Shown: positions 1 to 7,613, counted from the stretch's first letter. The stretch: DNA of 60,628 nt from CALIKS01 sp964440295 (GCA_964440295.1 CAYTRT010000004.1:1-60628); one strand, 5' to 3'. Translations and numbers: made by a program. Notes: generated by a model not told the origin, from the sequence alone.

Positions 1-74
1 GCTATAACTTCCATAACATGTGTTCTATCAATTCCTTTTCGACTCAAGCCTACGCTATCCCTTGGGTTGGCCAA
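1..74 (-). CDS. N-terminal fragment of an unidentified protein, leaves the window
   Basis: An open frame runs off the left edge on the minus strand. From a possible TTG at 74-72 it encodes about 24 residues, with motifs such as NPRDSVGLSRKGIDR. An in-frame TGA lies a few codons upstream of that TTG, so this is close to a real 5' end if the frame is coding. Too little is visible to name a family. It is kept because the residue mix is protein-like and the frame stays open to the edge. Confidence 0.3.
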   Translation of the reverse strand, partial: MANPRDSVGLSRKGIDRTHVMEVI

Positions 75-296
75 ATTCTTTTCTCAATTTTACTCCTCAC
101 AACACTGCTTACGATCGTATCAGGTGAGAGCCGCTAGAAGAAGTATAGGATAGGAGGGTCTAAGTGGTTTTCGCCTTTCTTTTCTGGTAGCGCTGATAAC
201 ATCTCTACTGGTAAAACCCCCATATTCATTCAATTTTTCCAATAACCCCTGCCCTTATATATTTCTGTTTATCCACCCCGTCATGATATAAAAGAA

Positions 297-371
297 TAGC
301 GGGGGGTGGATTTGAACCACCGATCTCCGGGTTATGAGCCCGGCGGGTTATCCTGGCTACCCTACCCCGCT
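297..371 (-). tRNA. Initiator tRNA-Met (CAU)
   Basis: The minus strand folds into a full cloverleaf: a 7-bp acceptor AGCGGGG/CCCCGCU, a D arm, an anticodon stem-loop with CAU, and a T arm GGTGG-TTCAAAT-CCACC. The discriminator is A, and CCA is not encoded. The A1-U72 pair and the three G-C pairs at the base of the anticodon loop (GGG/CCC) are the archaeal initiator signature, so this is the start tRNA and not elongator Met or Ile2. No intron is visible. Confidence 0.95.
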
Positions 372-394
372 CTGCTAAATTATTTTCCAGCTTA

Positions 395-406
395 GAATTT
401 AAACTT
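395..406 (-). promoter_or_regulatory. TATA box of the initiator tRNA
   Basis: On the minus strand an AT-rich gtttaaattc element sits 24-34 nt before the tRNA 5' end. That is the spacing expected of an archaeal TATA box. Assigned by sequence and position only. Confidence 0.5.
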
Positions 407-489
407 AAACACCCCCTCATTTATACAACTTTGATCTACGTTTTATTCTTTAAGAGTTTATTTATTTGTATTTTGATATTTGATACTGT

Positions 490-879
490 ATGGGTTGTCG
501 AGTTCTGTTTAGATTTAGTAGCGGCGTCGTGGCTGAGGGCGTGATAGAGTGTTCGGAGGAGGTTGAGAAGCTCTTGAGGAATTCGCCCTTCACCTCCACC
601 GTCGAGCTCTGGGGCGAAGAAATCTACTTCGAGCTTCCATTGAAGCTGAACCTCATTGGTGAGAGGAGAGTAATGACTGTGGGGGAGATCGCGTACTGGC
701 CGGAGGGGAACTGCCTATGCATCTTCTTCGGAAGAACGCCCCACAGCAGGGACAATGAGCCAGTGGCCTACTCAGACGTCAAGCCACTGGGAAGAGTAAC
801 GAGCGGACTAGAAAACCTGAAGAAGGTCAAGGCAGGCGAGAGCGTCAACGTCGCAGTAAGCAGACAACCTACTCCTTAA
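490..879 (+). CDS. Cyclophilin-like fold protein (TM1367-like)
   Basis: This 129-residue protein has the character of the small cyclophilin-like family typified by Thermotoga TM1367. It is a single beta-rich domain with a GEIAYWPEGNCLCIFFG core followed by a segment leading to VKPLGRV. No signal peptide or membrane segment is seen. Members are structurally related to peptidyl-prolyl isomerases, but the catalytic residues are not conserved and the physiological role is unknown. The ATG start follows an AT-rich leader closely. It stands alone between the initiator tRNA and a decayed region. The family call is from pattern recognition. Confidence 0.7.
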   Translation: MGCRVLFRFSSGVVAEGVIECSEEVEKLLRNSPFTSTVELWGEEIYFELPLKLNLIGERRVMTVGEIAYWPEGNCLCIFFGRTPHSRDNEPVAYSDVKPLGRVTSGLENLKKVKAGESVNVAVSRQPTP

Positions 880-1065
880 CAGGTAAGTCCCATCTGCACA
901 GAACAACCATTGTTATAAGGGTCGGCTCGGCTCTTCCGCCATCACAACTCAGTCTGGAGCGGCCGCCTCATCCCTCTTTATTGTAGGTCGCAGTCGTTTT
1001 TTAATCTTGTGCCTCAAACGTCGCTGGCTAGGTAATGTTTTGATTTATTTTATTATTTTTTGTAG

Positions 1066-1179
1066 GGTGCTCCATTAAGCCTTCGAGTGTTGTGTCTGAA
1101 GTGTGGCAAAATTATAGATTTTGAATTTCTCGTCATGAGGAGGCTATTCTGCAACCAGGTAAGAGGAAGAGTTAAATAA
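1066..1179 (+). pseudogene. Possible Fur-family zinc-site fragment
   Basis: A 37-codon open stretch after an in-frame TAG contains CLKCGKIIDFE, which resembles the zinc-binding Cys-x2-Cys segment in the dimerisation half of Fur/PerR regulators. A further Cys follows, then a stop. No DNA-binding domain precedes it. If the resemblance is real, this is a remnant of a metal regulator; it could also be chance. Confidence 0.25.
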
Positions 1180-1245
1180 GATGATGATTTTTGAGTAAGA
1201 ACTTTATTCTACTCTCAAATTATTATTACTCATTGGTGAGAATGC

Positions 1246-1402
1246 TTGAGTGGGAATATTGCTGTCTCTGCAAAAAATAGAGAGGGAACTATATGAGAAG
1301 TTAAAAAAGAGGTATAAGATACCTATAAGCGCAGTTATCAAGCGGGCGTTAATGGAGTCCGTGAAAAAGGCTGAGGAAGATGAAGTCGTAGCTGGTGAAT
1401 AG
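1246..1402 (+). pseudogene. Ribbon-helix-helix/VapB-like antitoxin with a frameshift
   Basis: From a TTG at 1246 the frame encodes MSGNIAVSAK, then meets a run of six A (1272-1277). In the next frame it continues as IERELYEKLKKRYKIPISA and ends EEDEVVAGE at 1402. Removing one A joins the two into an about 51-residue protein with the layout of VapB/CopG-like antitoxins: an N-terminal strand, two helices and a charged tail. No toxin gene lies beside it. It could be a true frameshift in an orphan antitoxin or a homopolymer error. An unshifted reading from GTG 1250 gives 50 residues with a less convincing N-terminus. Confidence 0.5.
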
Positions 1403-1439
1403 ATGGACATCGAGATGTCTGAGTAGGTATGCGGCCTTT

Positions 1440-1549
1440 TGGACCGTTGTGGGACGGTAAGGACGGCACATTGGGAGTTTTGCGGCTATATTCCAAGCGG
1501 CTACTAGATGTCTATCCGCCTGGAAGCCACACCTCTTGCACTTAAACAC
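1440..1549 (-). pseudogene. C-terminal remnant of a TnpB (IS605 OrfB-like) protein
   Basis: On the minus strand the codons from 1549 down read FKCKRCGFQADRHLVAAWN, then IAAKLPMC. This is the typical end of a TnpB/IS605 OrfB protein: the second CxxC knuckle of the zinc ribbon, the last catalytic Asp (as ADR) and the N-A-x-N-I-like helix. The preceding frame is closed by a TGA, and none of the RuvC body remains. It marks an old IS200/IS605-type insertion. No left- or right-end hairpins were recognised. Confidence 0.6.
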
Positions 1550-1689
1550 ACTTCAGCCGAGGATAGTGTCGCTTGTCCTTCCGATAGCTTCGGCTCAAAT
1601 GACCCGGAGCTATTCTTTCCCTTTCCGTCTGGTTTTTAATCATTTTGTAGGATCGCGAGCTCGACCAACTTCCAGTTCATCTGAACTGA

Positions 1690-1956
1690 AAGTTTTCCCT
1701 AGGTCAAGCCCGCGATATTGTCGCCAGAACGGCCGGCCTTTCTCCCACCACTTTTCAAAGAGCCGTCAAGATAATCGAGAAGGGTTTCAAATCAGTGTCC
1801 GGTTCAAATAAACCGGAAGTTGGTCAAACACCGAGGCAACCAGTGGCAAAACAAAAGAACCTATTCCACCACATTTATAGAGAGGTAAGGAGTGATTCCG
1901 GGGCTCTGTCGTCGAGGTACATCTATATATGGCGGCTCCTGTCCCTTGATTGTTAG
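1690..1956 (+). pseudogene. ParB-like helix-turn-helix fragment
   Basis: After an in-frame TGA the frame reads FSLGQARDIVARTAGLSPTT and continues FQRAVKIIEKG. That matches the helix-turn-helix following the nuclease-like domain in archaeal ParB-family proteins on plasmids and integrated elements. The N-terminal ParB domain is missing. The frame stays open to a TAG directly before the rps11 ATG, but the last 40 codons look like non-coding sequence. Probably a remnant of an integrated element. Confidence 0.4.
1920..1931 (+). promoter_or_regulatory. TATA box of rps11
   Basis: The element tctatatatgg lies 26-37 nt before the uS11 ATG. Transcription would start a few bases before the start codon, giving a nearly leaderless mRNA. 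Confidence 0.55.
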
Positions 1957-2379
1957 ATGACGGAACAGCAGGACTCGAGCGGAGCGCCGGCTAGGCAGTA
2001 CAGATGGGGCATCGTGCATATCTACTCCTCTTACAACAATATAATTGTCCACGTCACTGACTTAACTGGTGCTGAGACGATCGCTAGGGCTAGTGGCGGA
2101 ATGTTCGTGGAGTCTGGCAGACTAGAACCATCGCCCTACGCCGCGACCCGAGCGGCCAGCTACGTTATGGACATAGCTAAGCAGAGGGGGATAAATGCGG
2201 TCCACATAAGGGTGAGGGCGCCGGGTGGGGTGAAGTCTAAGACGCCCGGCCCAGGCACGCAGGCGGCAATTAGGGCAATTGCGCGTTCAGGAGTGATGAT
2301 AGGCCGGATCGAAGACGTGACTCCGCTGCCTCACGACAGCGTTAGGAAAAAAGGAGGAAGAAGGGGAAGAAGAGTCTAG
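1957..2379 (+). CDS. rps11: 30S ribosomal protein uS11
   Basis: This is the platform protein of the small subunit, which binds 16S rRNA near the E site. Its 140 residues match the archaeal length. The hallmarks are YSSYNNIIVHVTDLTG near the start, GGVKSKTPGPGTQAA in the middle, and the basic tail DVTPLPHDSVRKKGGRRGRR. The ATG follows the TATA box closely. In most archaea rps11 sits in rps13-rps4-rps11-rpoD. Here it stands alone, with uS4 on the opposite strand downstream and rpoD 42 kb away. Confidence 0.97.
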   Translation: MTEQQDSSGAPARQYRWGIVHIYSSYNNIIVHVTDLTGAETIARASGGMFVESGRLEPSPYAATRAASYVMDIAKQRGINAVHIRVRAPGGVKSKTPGPGTQAAIRAIARSGVMIGRIEDVTPLPHDSVRKKGGRRGRRV

Positions 2380-2429
2380 TCCAGGCTTGCATTTTCTTTG
2401 GCCCTCTCCATTTTCACTACGCGGTTCAA

Positions 2430-2440
2430 AAATTTATATT
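2430..2440 (+). promoter_or_regulatory. TATA box of the DUF2203-Hsp20 gene
   Basis: An aaatttatatt element lies about 36-46 nt before the ATG at 2476, in a gap otherwise free of genes. Confidence 0.45.
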
Positions 2441-2475
2441 GAGAGAGCTGCGAATAGGCCGCAGAAACCGGCTTG

Positions 2476-3120
2476 ATGGGATACTTCAGCATCGATAAGG
2501 CTGAGAGACTGATTCCCGAGTTGACGAGGCTTCTGAACGAGGCCAGGGCGAGACTACTGGTACTAGAGAGGGGAAGTGTTAATAATAATGGCCTGAACAG
2601 CGAGATAGCGCAGCTTATCAAGGAGATAGAGGCGAGAGGCGTAATAGTAAGGGACATAGCCTCAGGAATCGTGGACATACCTGCACTGAGGAATGGAGAG
2701 CCAGTTTATCTATGCTGGAGGCTGGGTGAGAGAAGAATAATGTACTGGCACCCCCTCGACGTAGGCCTCTCAGGCAGGAGGCCCATCGTAAGGAGCGAGT
2801 TCTTGACAGACGAAGAGATATATCAGAAGCTCCTCACCGATAGAAAGCCATACTACGAACTACACGAAGATGAGAAAACAATTATCGTCTACATGGATAT
2901 TCGTGGATGGAGCGTCAACAATCTTGATGTTCATCTTATTGGGCGCTTGATCCAAGTGAAATGGGAGTCTGATGGACTGACGTTTAGACACGAGGTCGTC
3001 CTCCCCTCAGAAAATAGATACAGTGTTAAAGAATGGAATCTACGTAACGGTCAACTATTGATTAGTGTAGAGAAGAGTATCTTTCAAAAGAAGCCGGTCA
3101 GGACTTCTGGACGGGCTTGA
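2476..3120 (+). CDS. DUF2203 protein with C-terminal Hsp20/CS-like domain
   Basis: The 214-residue protein has two parts. Residues 1-105 match DUF2203: an N-terminal helical stretch, then RDIASGIVDIPA at 60-70 and LCWRLGERRIMYWHP at 79-93. Residues about 126-200 read like an Hsp20/CS beta-sandwich: YYELHEDEKTIIVYMDIRG, an EVVLP element near 173-177, and NGQLLISVEK near 191-200. DUF2203 is of unknown function, and the second domain is usually a chaperone or scaffold module. I chose ATG 2476 over the adjacent TTG. The 3' end overlaps the 3' end of rps4 on the other strand by 23 nt. Confidence 0.7.
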   Translation: MGYFSIDKAERLIPELTRLLNEARARLLVLERGSVNNNGLNSEIAQLIKEIEARGVIVRDIASGIVDIPALRNGEPVYLCWRLGERRIMYWHPLDVGLSGRRPIVRSEFLTDEEIYQKLLTDRKPYYELHEDEKTIIVYMDIRGWSVNNLDVHLIGRLIQVKWESDGLTFRHEVVLPSENRYSVKEWNLRNGQLLISVEKSIFQKKPVRTSGRA

Positions 3121-3592
3121 TGGGCAGCAATAACCTGATTTTCTCCTCCTCTCCCCTCTTTACCAAATAGCTAGGCGCCGATACTACCCTATCACCCACT
3201 GCGATGTGTCTGTGAGTTATGAGTTGTCTTGCGTGGTAAATCGTCTTTGCCAATCCCAATCTGAAGACGATTGTCTGTAGGCGTCTCTCTAGGATGTCTC
3301 TGACAGTCAGTCTCAGGACGTCGTCTGCAGTCGCGTTCTCTGGCAGTATGCCCATCTTGTAGAGAGTCCTTATCAGGACTGACTCTTTCTTTACTCTCTC
3401 CTCCTCGGTTAAGACGAATAATGACCTGGCAATTTTTCTGTATTTCCTCAATATCGATGCTGCCCGCCAGAGTTCACGCTTGTTCCTGAGACCATATTCA
3501 CCCACTATCTTTAATTCTTCAAGCAGCCTTTCCGTCCTCCATGGCTGCTTTGGGGTCTCGTACTTTTTGCGTGGTCTTTTAGGATCTCCCAA
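3098..3592 (-). CDS. rps4: 30S ribosomal protein uS4
   Basis: This primary 16S rRNA-binding protein of the small-subunit body is 164 residues long, typical for archaea. It opens with GDPKRPRKKYETPKQPW, as archaeal S4 proteins do. Residues about 105-150 (LERRLQTIVFRLGLAKTIYH and onward to GDRVVSAPSYLV) form the S4 RNA-binding fold. Translation starts at TTG 3592; the frame is closed just upstream. The gene is separated from rps13 and rpoD, and points toward rps11. Confidence 0.96.
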   Translation of the reverse strand: MGDPKRPRKKYETPKQPWRTERLLEELKIVGEYGLRNKRELWRAASILRKYRKIARSLFVLTEEERVKKESVLIRTLYKMGILPENATADDVLRLTVRDILERRLQTIVFRLGLAKTIYHARQLITHRHIAVGDRVVSAPSYLVKRGEEEKIRLLLPIKPVQKS

Positions 3593-3616
3593 CTCGCCTC
3601 ATCTCTTATTGCTCCT

Positions 3617-3663
3617 GATATATATGTTTCAACGCGTACTGGCTATTTTACACTTATATAATC
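3617..3663. promoter_or_regulatory. Divergent promoters for rps4 and proS
   Basis: The 79-nt gap between rps4 and proS holds two TATA-like elements: gatatatatg near 3618-3628 for rps4 on the minus strand, and cttatataat near 3653-3662 for proS. The proS box lies so close to ATG 3672 that the mRNA may start at or near the second ATG (3681). Confidence 0.45.
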
Positions 3664-3671
3664 CTCGTTCA

Positions 3672-5123
3672 ATGACAACGATGACGGGGGACAGAATTAT
3701 TGCCACGGAGAGTAAGAAGTTCAAGAACTTTACAGACTGGTTCGACGAGCTACTACTAAACAGCAGAATAGCAGATTCCCGATACCCAGTGAAGGGATTC
3801 ATTGTCTATCTTGAAAATGGCAAATACGTGATGGACCGCGTCAGCAGAAAGCTTGAAGAAAAATTAGAGAGAGACGGACATAAGCCGATGCTGTTTCCAC
3901 TGGTAGCCACTGAGGAGAACTTCGGAAAGGAGGCAGAGCATATTAAGGGATTCAGACAAGAAGTTTTTACAATCACTAGGGGTGGCGAAGAGGGCTACCA
4001 GCTAATCTTGAGGCCGACCTCAGAGACAATCATGTATCCAATGTTTAGCATCTGGATAAAGAGCTACGCAGACCTCCCCCTGAAGGTTCATCAAAGCTGC
4101 GAGATTTACAGGTACGAGACTAAAGCTACCAGGCCGTTGCTCAGGGTGCGAGAGATACCTTGGAACGAGGCCCATACGGTTCACGAGAGTTCTGAAGACG
4201 CGGAGAGACAATTCAGAGCCGCCATCAATATTTATAGAGAGGTGTTAGAGGAGCTGGGCATAGCGTTTCTACTGCTGAAGAGGCCTGACTTCGATAAGTT
4301 TGCCGGCGCTGAGTACTCAGTTGCGTTTGATGCATGGAACCCAGACGGGAAAGTTAACCAAGTAGCAACTGTCCATAACCTAGGCACGAACTTCTCGAGA
4401 GTGTTTGACATCACGTTTGAGAGGAGGGACGGCGGGAAAGAATATGGATGGCAACTCTGTTACGGCATGGGATTTAGCAGAGTCTTAGCGGCAATAATCG
4501 CCCAACACGGAGACGATGTTGGGCCCTGTTTTCCGCCAGAGGTAGCTCCTACCCAGATAGCGATAATTCCAATACCATTTAAGGGAAGGGAAGAAGATGT
4601 AATTAAATACTCAAGAGAGATATTCGAGATTGTTCGAGAGAAGTATAGAGCAGTGCTAGATGATAGGAAGGACGTCACGCCGGGCGAGAAGTTCTATCAT
4701 TGGGAGAGAATGGGAGTACCGATTCGATTGGAGATCGGGCCCAGGGAGGCAGAGTCCAGAACCATTACCCTGATGAGGAGGGATCTAAGAGAGAGAACGA
4801 TAGTCAGTATCGGGGACCTGCTAGAGACGCTGAAGAAGATTGTTGAGGAGATGCCTAAGATCTTCTTGGAGAGGTCTAGGCAGGCCCTCCAGAGCATGAT
4901 TGTAGATTGCTACACCCTTAGTGAAGCTGCAGAAGCTATAGAAAATAGAAAAATAGTCAGGGCATGCTGGTGTGGCAGTATTGAGTGCGCTGAGATTATT
5001 AAAGAAAGAGTCGGCGGAGAGATACGCGGTCATAGATACGATATTCGGGAAGAGCCATTCTCGGGCTGCATTTCTTGCGGAAAAAAATCTAGCTATGTGA
5101 TATACATTGCGAGGGCTTATTAA
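3672..5123 (+). CDS. proS: Prolyl-tRNA synthetase, archaeal/eukaryotic type
   Basis: This class IIa synthetase charges tRNA-Pro in the cytoplasm. Its about 483 residues are right for the archaeal form. The catalytic core shows LRPTSETIMYPMFS near 115 and the motif-2 region LRVREIPWNEAHTVHE near 150, then the anticodon-binding domain. The C-terminal zinc-type domain (CWCGSIEC, CISCGKK) ends in IARAY, as archaeal ProRS does, with terminal Tyr. The frame is open further upstream but overlaps rps4, so ATG 3672 or 3681 is the likely start. The stop overlaps that of htpX by 4 nt. Confidence 0.96.
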   Translation: MTTMTGDRIIATESKKFKNFTDWFDELLLNSRIADSRYPVKGFIVYLENGKYVMDRVSRKLEEKLERDGHKPMLFPLVATEENFGKEAEHIKGFRQEVFTITRGGEEGYQLILRPTSETIMYPMFSIWIKSYADLPLKVHQSCEIYRYETKATRPLLRVREIPWNEAHTVHESSEDAERQFRAAINIYREVLEELGIAFLLLKRPDFDKFAGAEYSVAFDAWNPDGKVNQVATVHNLGTNFSRVFDITFERRDGGKEYGWQLCYGMGFSRVLAAIIAQHGDDVGPCFPPEVAPTQIAIIPIPFKGREEDVIKYSREIFEIVREKYRAVLDDRKDVTPGEKFYHWERMGVPIRLEIGPREAESRTITLMRRDLRERTIVSIGDLLETLKKIVEEMPKIFLERSRQALQSMIVDCYTLSEAAEAIENRKIVRACWCGSIECAEIIKERVGGEIRGHRYDIREEPFSGCISCGKKSSYVIYIARAY

Positions 5124-6115
5124 TAATACAGCGTCCCTGCGAATTTGTCTAGGTGTTTTATCCTCTTGGCTGGATGTGGATGCGTGCTAAAGATGTCTGA
5201 GAGGCCGCTCGGCCTTGCCTGCCTTAATTCCTCAATTACCGAGTCAATGTCTAGTCTTGGGTCTAGAGCCACGTCTGGATCAGCAATGAAGAACATTTTT
5301 AGGCTGTCTGATTTTATCCTTTGAGTCGGCCTTATCCTGCCCGCGAGAATCATTATTCGTACTAGTGCTCGCTGTAGTTTTCTAGCTCCGTCTTGGACGC
5401 TCAGTGCCGCGTGAGTGTCGGCATAATACTCCCTGAGCCTACTCATGAAGAAGACAAACAGGTTAAATATGAAGCTGAGTACTATTAGTCCTATTCCAAC
5501 TAAAATGGCTCCTGCTCCCGAAGACCCATTCCTTCTGCCATAGCTTCCAAACAGTCCTGAATAATAGAGCGAGTAGCCAATGTAGTAAATCAACGCTGGT
5601 ATTAGACTTATCATCAACATTACCACTACGTCACGGTGTTTTAGGTGCCCAACTTCGTGAGCCACGACTGTCTCCAACTCTTCACGCGGCATTTTCCCAA
5701 CTAATCCTCTGGTCACAGCGACCATTGGGCCGGTTAGGGGGCTTCCATAGGCAAATGCGTTAGGAACATCGATGTTGGCAATCATGACCTTGGGCTTACT
5801 TCTCAGCCCGCTCTTGATGCTTAGCTGTTCAACGATCTGGTGTAGCCATCCGTATTCGTACTCGTCTGCTGGCTTAACACTGTATATTGCATTGATTATG
5901 TATGGGCCGAACAACCATTGAAGGATGTGTATAAGCACCACGAATCCGAAGACTCCATAGATAAAAACCGTGGGCAGGCCTAGATATAGTATGAGCGCAG
6001 TAAGTACGAGTGTTGCTGTCCCCACGACTGCTATCCACACCGCGAACATCGATACTCGAAGCCCTAGCAGCGATATTCTCGGTCTAGCAGTACCTAAATT
6101 AGCATTGAGCGACAT
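5120..6115 (-). CDS. htpX: HtpX-like membrane zinc metalloprotease (M48)
   Basis: A 331-residue integral membrane protease of the HtpX family, which degrades misfolded membrane proteins with the active site facing the cytoplasm. Two hydrophobic segments lie near 22-45 and 47-70. The zinc motif HEVGH is at 153-157, two more hydrophobic segments lie near 163-185 and 202-224, and the third zinc ligand is the Glu of REYYAD near 229. ATG 6115 is preceded by gaggtg at normal spacing, so it is preferred to GTG 6124. A TATA-like tcttatatcg lies at 6131-6140. Confidence 0.92.
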   Translation of the reverse strand: MSLNANLGTARPRISLLGLRVSMFAVWIAVVGTATLVLTALILYLGLPTVFIYGVFGFVVLIHILQWLFGPYIINAIYSVKPADEYEYGWLHQIVEQLSIKSGLRSKPKVMIANIDVPNAFAYGSPLTGPMVAVTRGLVGKMPREELETVVAHEVGHLKHRDVVVMLMISLIPALIYYIGYSLYYSGLFGSYGRRNGSSGAGAILVGIGLIVLSFIFNLFVFFMSRLREYYADTHAALSVQDGARKLQRALVRIMILAGRIRPTQRIKSDSLKMFFIADPDVALDPRLDIDSVIEELRQARPSGLSDIFSTHPHPAKRIKHLDKFAGTLYY

Positions 6116-6165
6116 TTTATCCACCTCTAATCTTATATCGAGTCGAGCGTTATTTTAAGATAATC

Positions 6166-6450
6166 TTATATAAACTCCTTTTCTTTTCTTTCTTCTCGCG
6201 CCCTAACTTTCAAGACACCATAGTGGATAGCGCAGGAGATGCATAGGTTCTCGGTGATTACGTTCTCGGCTATGTAGGCGCCTGCTTGCTTAAGTTCTCG
6301 CGCCAAGTCTCCCCTTACTAGTGAGACCCTCCTAGTAACTCGCTGAATCTTGCTTCTAGGAACGTACGCACCGCAGTTATCGCATTGAACCATCGGCTCG
6401 GAGCCTTTCTGCCCCTTGGCCCTACCCCTGTTCTTCCTCTTTACAGGCAT
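6166..6450 (-). CDS. rps26e: 30S ribosomal protein eS26
   Basis: This small zinc-binding protein at the mRNA exit region is found in eukaryotes and TACK archaea and is missing from most euryarchaea. At 94 residues it shows MPVKRKNRGRAKGQKG, C23xxC26, the VPRSKIQ(R)VTRR stretch, and C70xxC73 followed by HYGVLKVRAREER. The TATA-rich tract near 6481-6492 probably drives it. Its presence supports a TACK placement. Confidence 0.93.
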   Translation of the reverse strand: MPVKRKNRGRAKGQKGSEPMVQCDNCGAYVPRSKIQRVTRRVSLVRGDLARELKQAGAYIAENVITENLCISCAIHYGVLKVRAREERKEKEFI

Positions 6451-6527
6451 CTCTACCCGATACTATTGATTAATGCTGGATTTATATTTATGTTGTGATG
6501 AAGCAAAAACGCGGCGTTTATGCTTCT

Positions 6528-7034
6528 CTAATCATCCGCTCCTCGCATTTTGGCATGTTCCTCTAACGCCTTAACTGCGTTCTCTTGGCAGGGCTCTATG
6601 GAGCCGGGCCTCTTTCTTCTCACCTCCTCTATGGCCTCTGCGGCGCTGTATCCCTTCTTTACGACTAGGTAGGACGCCAGCACTGTGCCGGTCCTTCCTA
6701 ACCCAGCCGCGCAGTGTATCAGGACTGATTTGCCACTATTTAATAGACCGTCGATCAGTTCGACAAGCTCTACTAGTTGCTCAACAGTTGGCTCCTCATG
6801 ATCGATCAACGGATAGTGAATGTAGTCAATCGTTAAGCCTTCAAGAAATTTTGCGGGTATTCTCTCCTCCGTCAACGAGACTATGGCGTTTACACCGTTT
6901 TTAGACAGCCATTCAATCTGTCCTCGAGTAACTGGTCTCCCAGAGGCCGCAACTTTGTCAAGAAACCAGCTAAAGTTGTATGGCCTATCCGTAAACACTC
7001 CTCTTAACGAGCGCCCAACATCACCCGGCTTCAT
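6528..7034 (-). CDS. Dual-specificity protein phosphatase
   Basis: A 168-residue Cys-dependent protein-tyrosine/dual-specificity phosphatase. The P-loop HCAAGLGRTG places the nucleophile at Cys108 and the phosphate-binding Arg at 114. Asp78 in the YPLIDHEEPT segment is the likely general acid. It is close to the archaeal phosphatases studied in Sulfolobus, small soluble enzymes that dephosphorylate Tyr and Ser/Thr. The TATA box gttatatatgg near 7055-7066 places the transcript start near ATG 7034, so this start is preferred to GTG 7040. Confidence 0.88.
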   Translation of the reverse strand: MKPGDVGRSLRGVFTDRPYNFSWFLDKVAASGRPVTRGQIEWLSKNGVNAIVSLTEERIPAKFLEGLTIDYIHYPLIDHEEPTVEQLVELVELIDGLLNSGKSVLIHCAAGLGRTGTVLASYLVVKKGYSAAEAIEEVRRKRPGSIEPCQENAVKALEEHAKMRGADD

Positions 7035-7054
7035 TTCCACACTCTCTATTATTT

Positions 7055-7066
7055 CTCGCCATATAT
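7055..7066 (-). promoter_or_regulatory. TATA box of the phosphatase gene
   Basis: A gttatatatgg element on the minus strand sits about 25 nt before ATG 7034, implying a leaderless transcript. Confidence 0.5.
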
Positions 7067-7139
7067 AACTAAAACATTGCTAGATGAATAGGTGTAAAGG
7101 CGGCGAATTAGTCTTCAGATTGTATCTGAAAAATTACTG

Positions 7140-7415
7140 TTATTGATATATAGGTGATATAATCTTTAATCCTTTGGCGATCTTTTCTCTTTTTTTGGGA
7201 GGCATTCTCTCCCAGTCCTCTATACCTCCGAGGACGACCTTGAAGAGCGGGTGTGTCTCGAATGCTTGACGCTTGTCAGCTCCCTATACTTTTCTAGATT
7301 TCCGCCTCTTGAGTTTGTTGAGGAGATGGTTAAACTCATATTTGAGTTGACCTTCTTTGACTGAGTGTTTTTCGACGCCGAGATCGTAGACCCTAATTTT
7401 GTATGCCCCCTGCAA
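7140..7415 (-). pseudogene. Unidentified coding frame interrupted by one amber codon
   Basis: Within the 580-nt space between the phosphatase and prs, the minus strand carries a frame from TTG 7415 to TAA 7140. It is broken only by TAG at 7286-7284. Before the stop it reads AYKIRVYDLGVEKHSVKEGQ and ends KLKRRKSRKV; after it comes ADKRQAFETHPLFKVVLGGI, then EDWERMPPKKREKIAKGLK. The composition is strongly protein-like. I do not recognise the family. Other genes here end in TAG, so readthrough is unlikely and this is probably a nonsense-inactivated gene. I see nothing in the remainder of the gap. Confidence 0.4.
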
Positions 7416-7613
7416 AACATTTTGTGCTAGCTAGTAGGGCCTCTCTCCAAAGCGCAACAATTCCAATCAAGTTGAGATAAGAGGGAGAAATGGACCAGAG
7501 CCTCATAGGTGGGAGATCTCAAATCAAGCATTCATCCTCTCTATATTTTCAGATATCTGTCGTAGCGAGTCCGCCATGAATAAGGATTAATAGGGAAGAA
7601 TTAGAGATGTGTG

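Larger units (their letters stand above)
880..1956. other. Decayed accessory region with remnants of several genes
   Basis: This 1.1-kb stretch between the cyclophilin-like gene and rps11 holds no intact gene. It contains at least four short coding fragments in different frames and on both strands: a Fur-like Cys motif, a frameshifted antitoxin, a TnpB tail and a ParB-like helix-turn-helix. The mixture fits a graveyard of mobile and accessory genes. The fragments are listed separately. Confidence 0.6.

Noticed and set aside
226..420. A 64-codon ORF over the initiator tRNA
   Set aside because: It is the tRNA gene read as protein.
880..1956. A complete IS200/IS605 element
   Set aside because: Only the TnpB tail is present; no TnpA, no end hairpins and no RuvC core were found.
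7284..7286. Pyrrolysine (UAG) decoding in the interrupted ORFs
   Set aside because: TAG ends several housekeeping genes here (rps11, trmG10, the AsnRS-like gene), no pyl genes are in the window, and the affected ORFs are accessory. Nonsense mutation is simpler.
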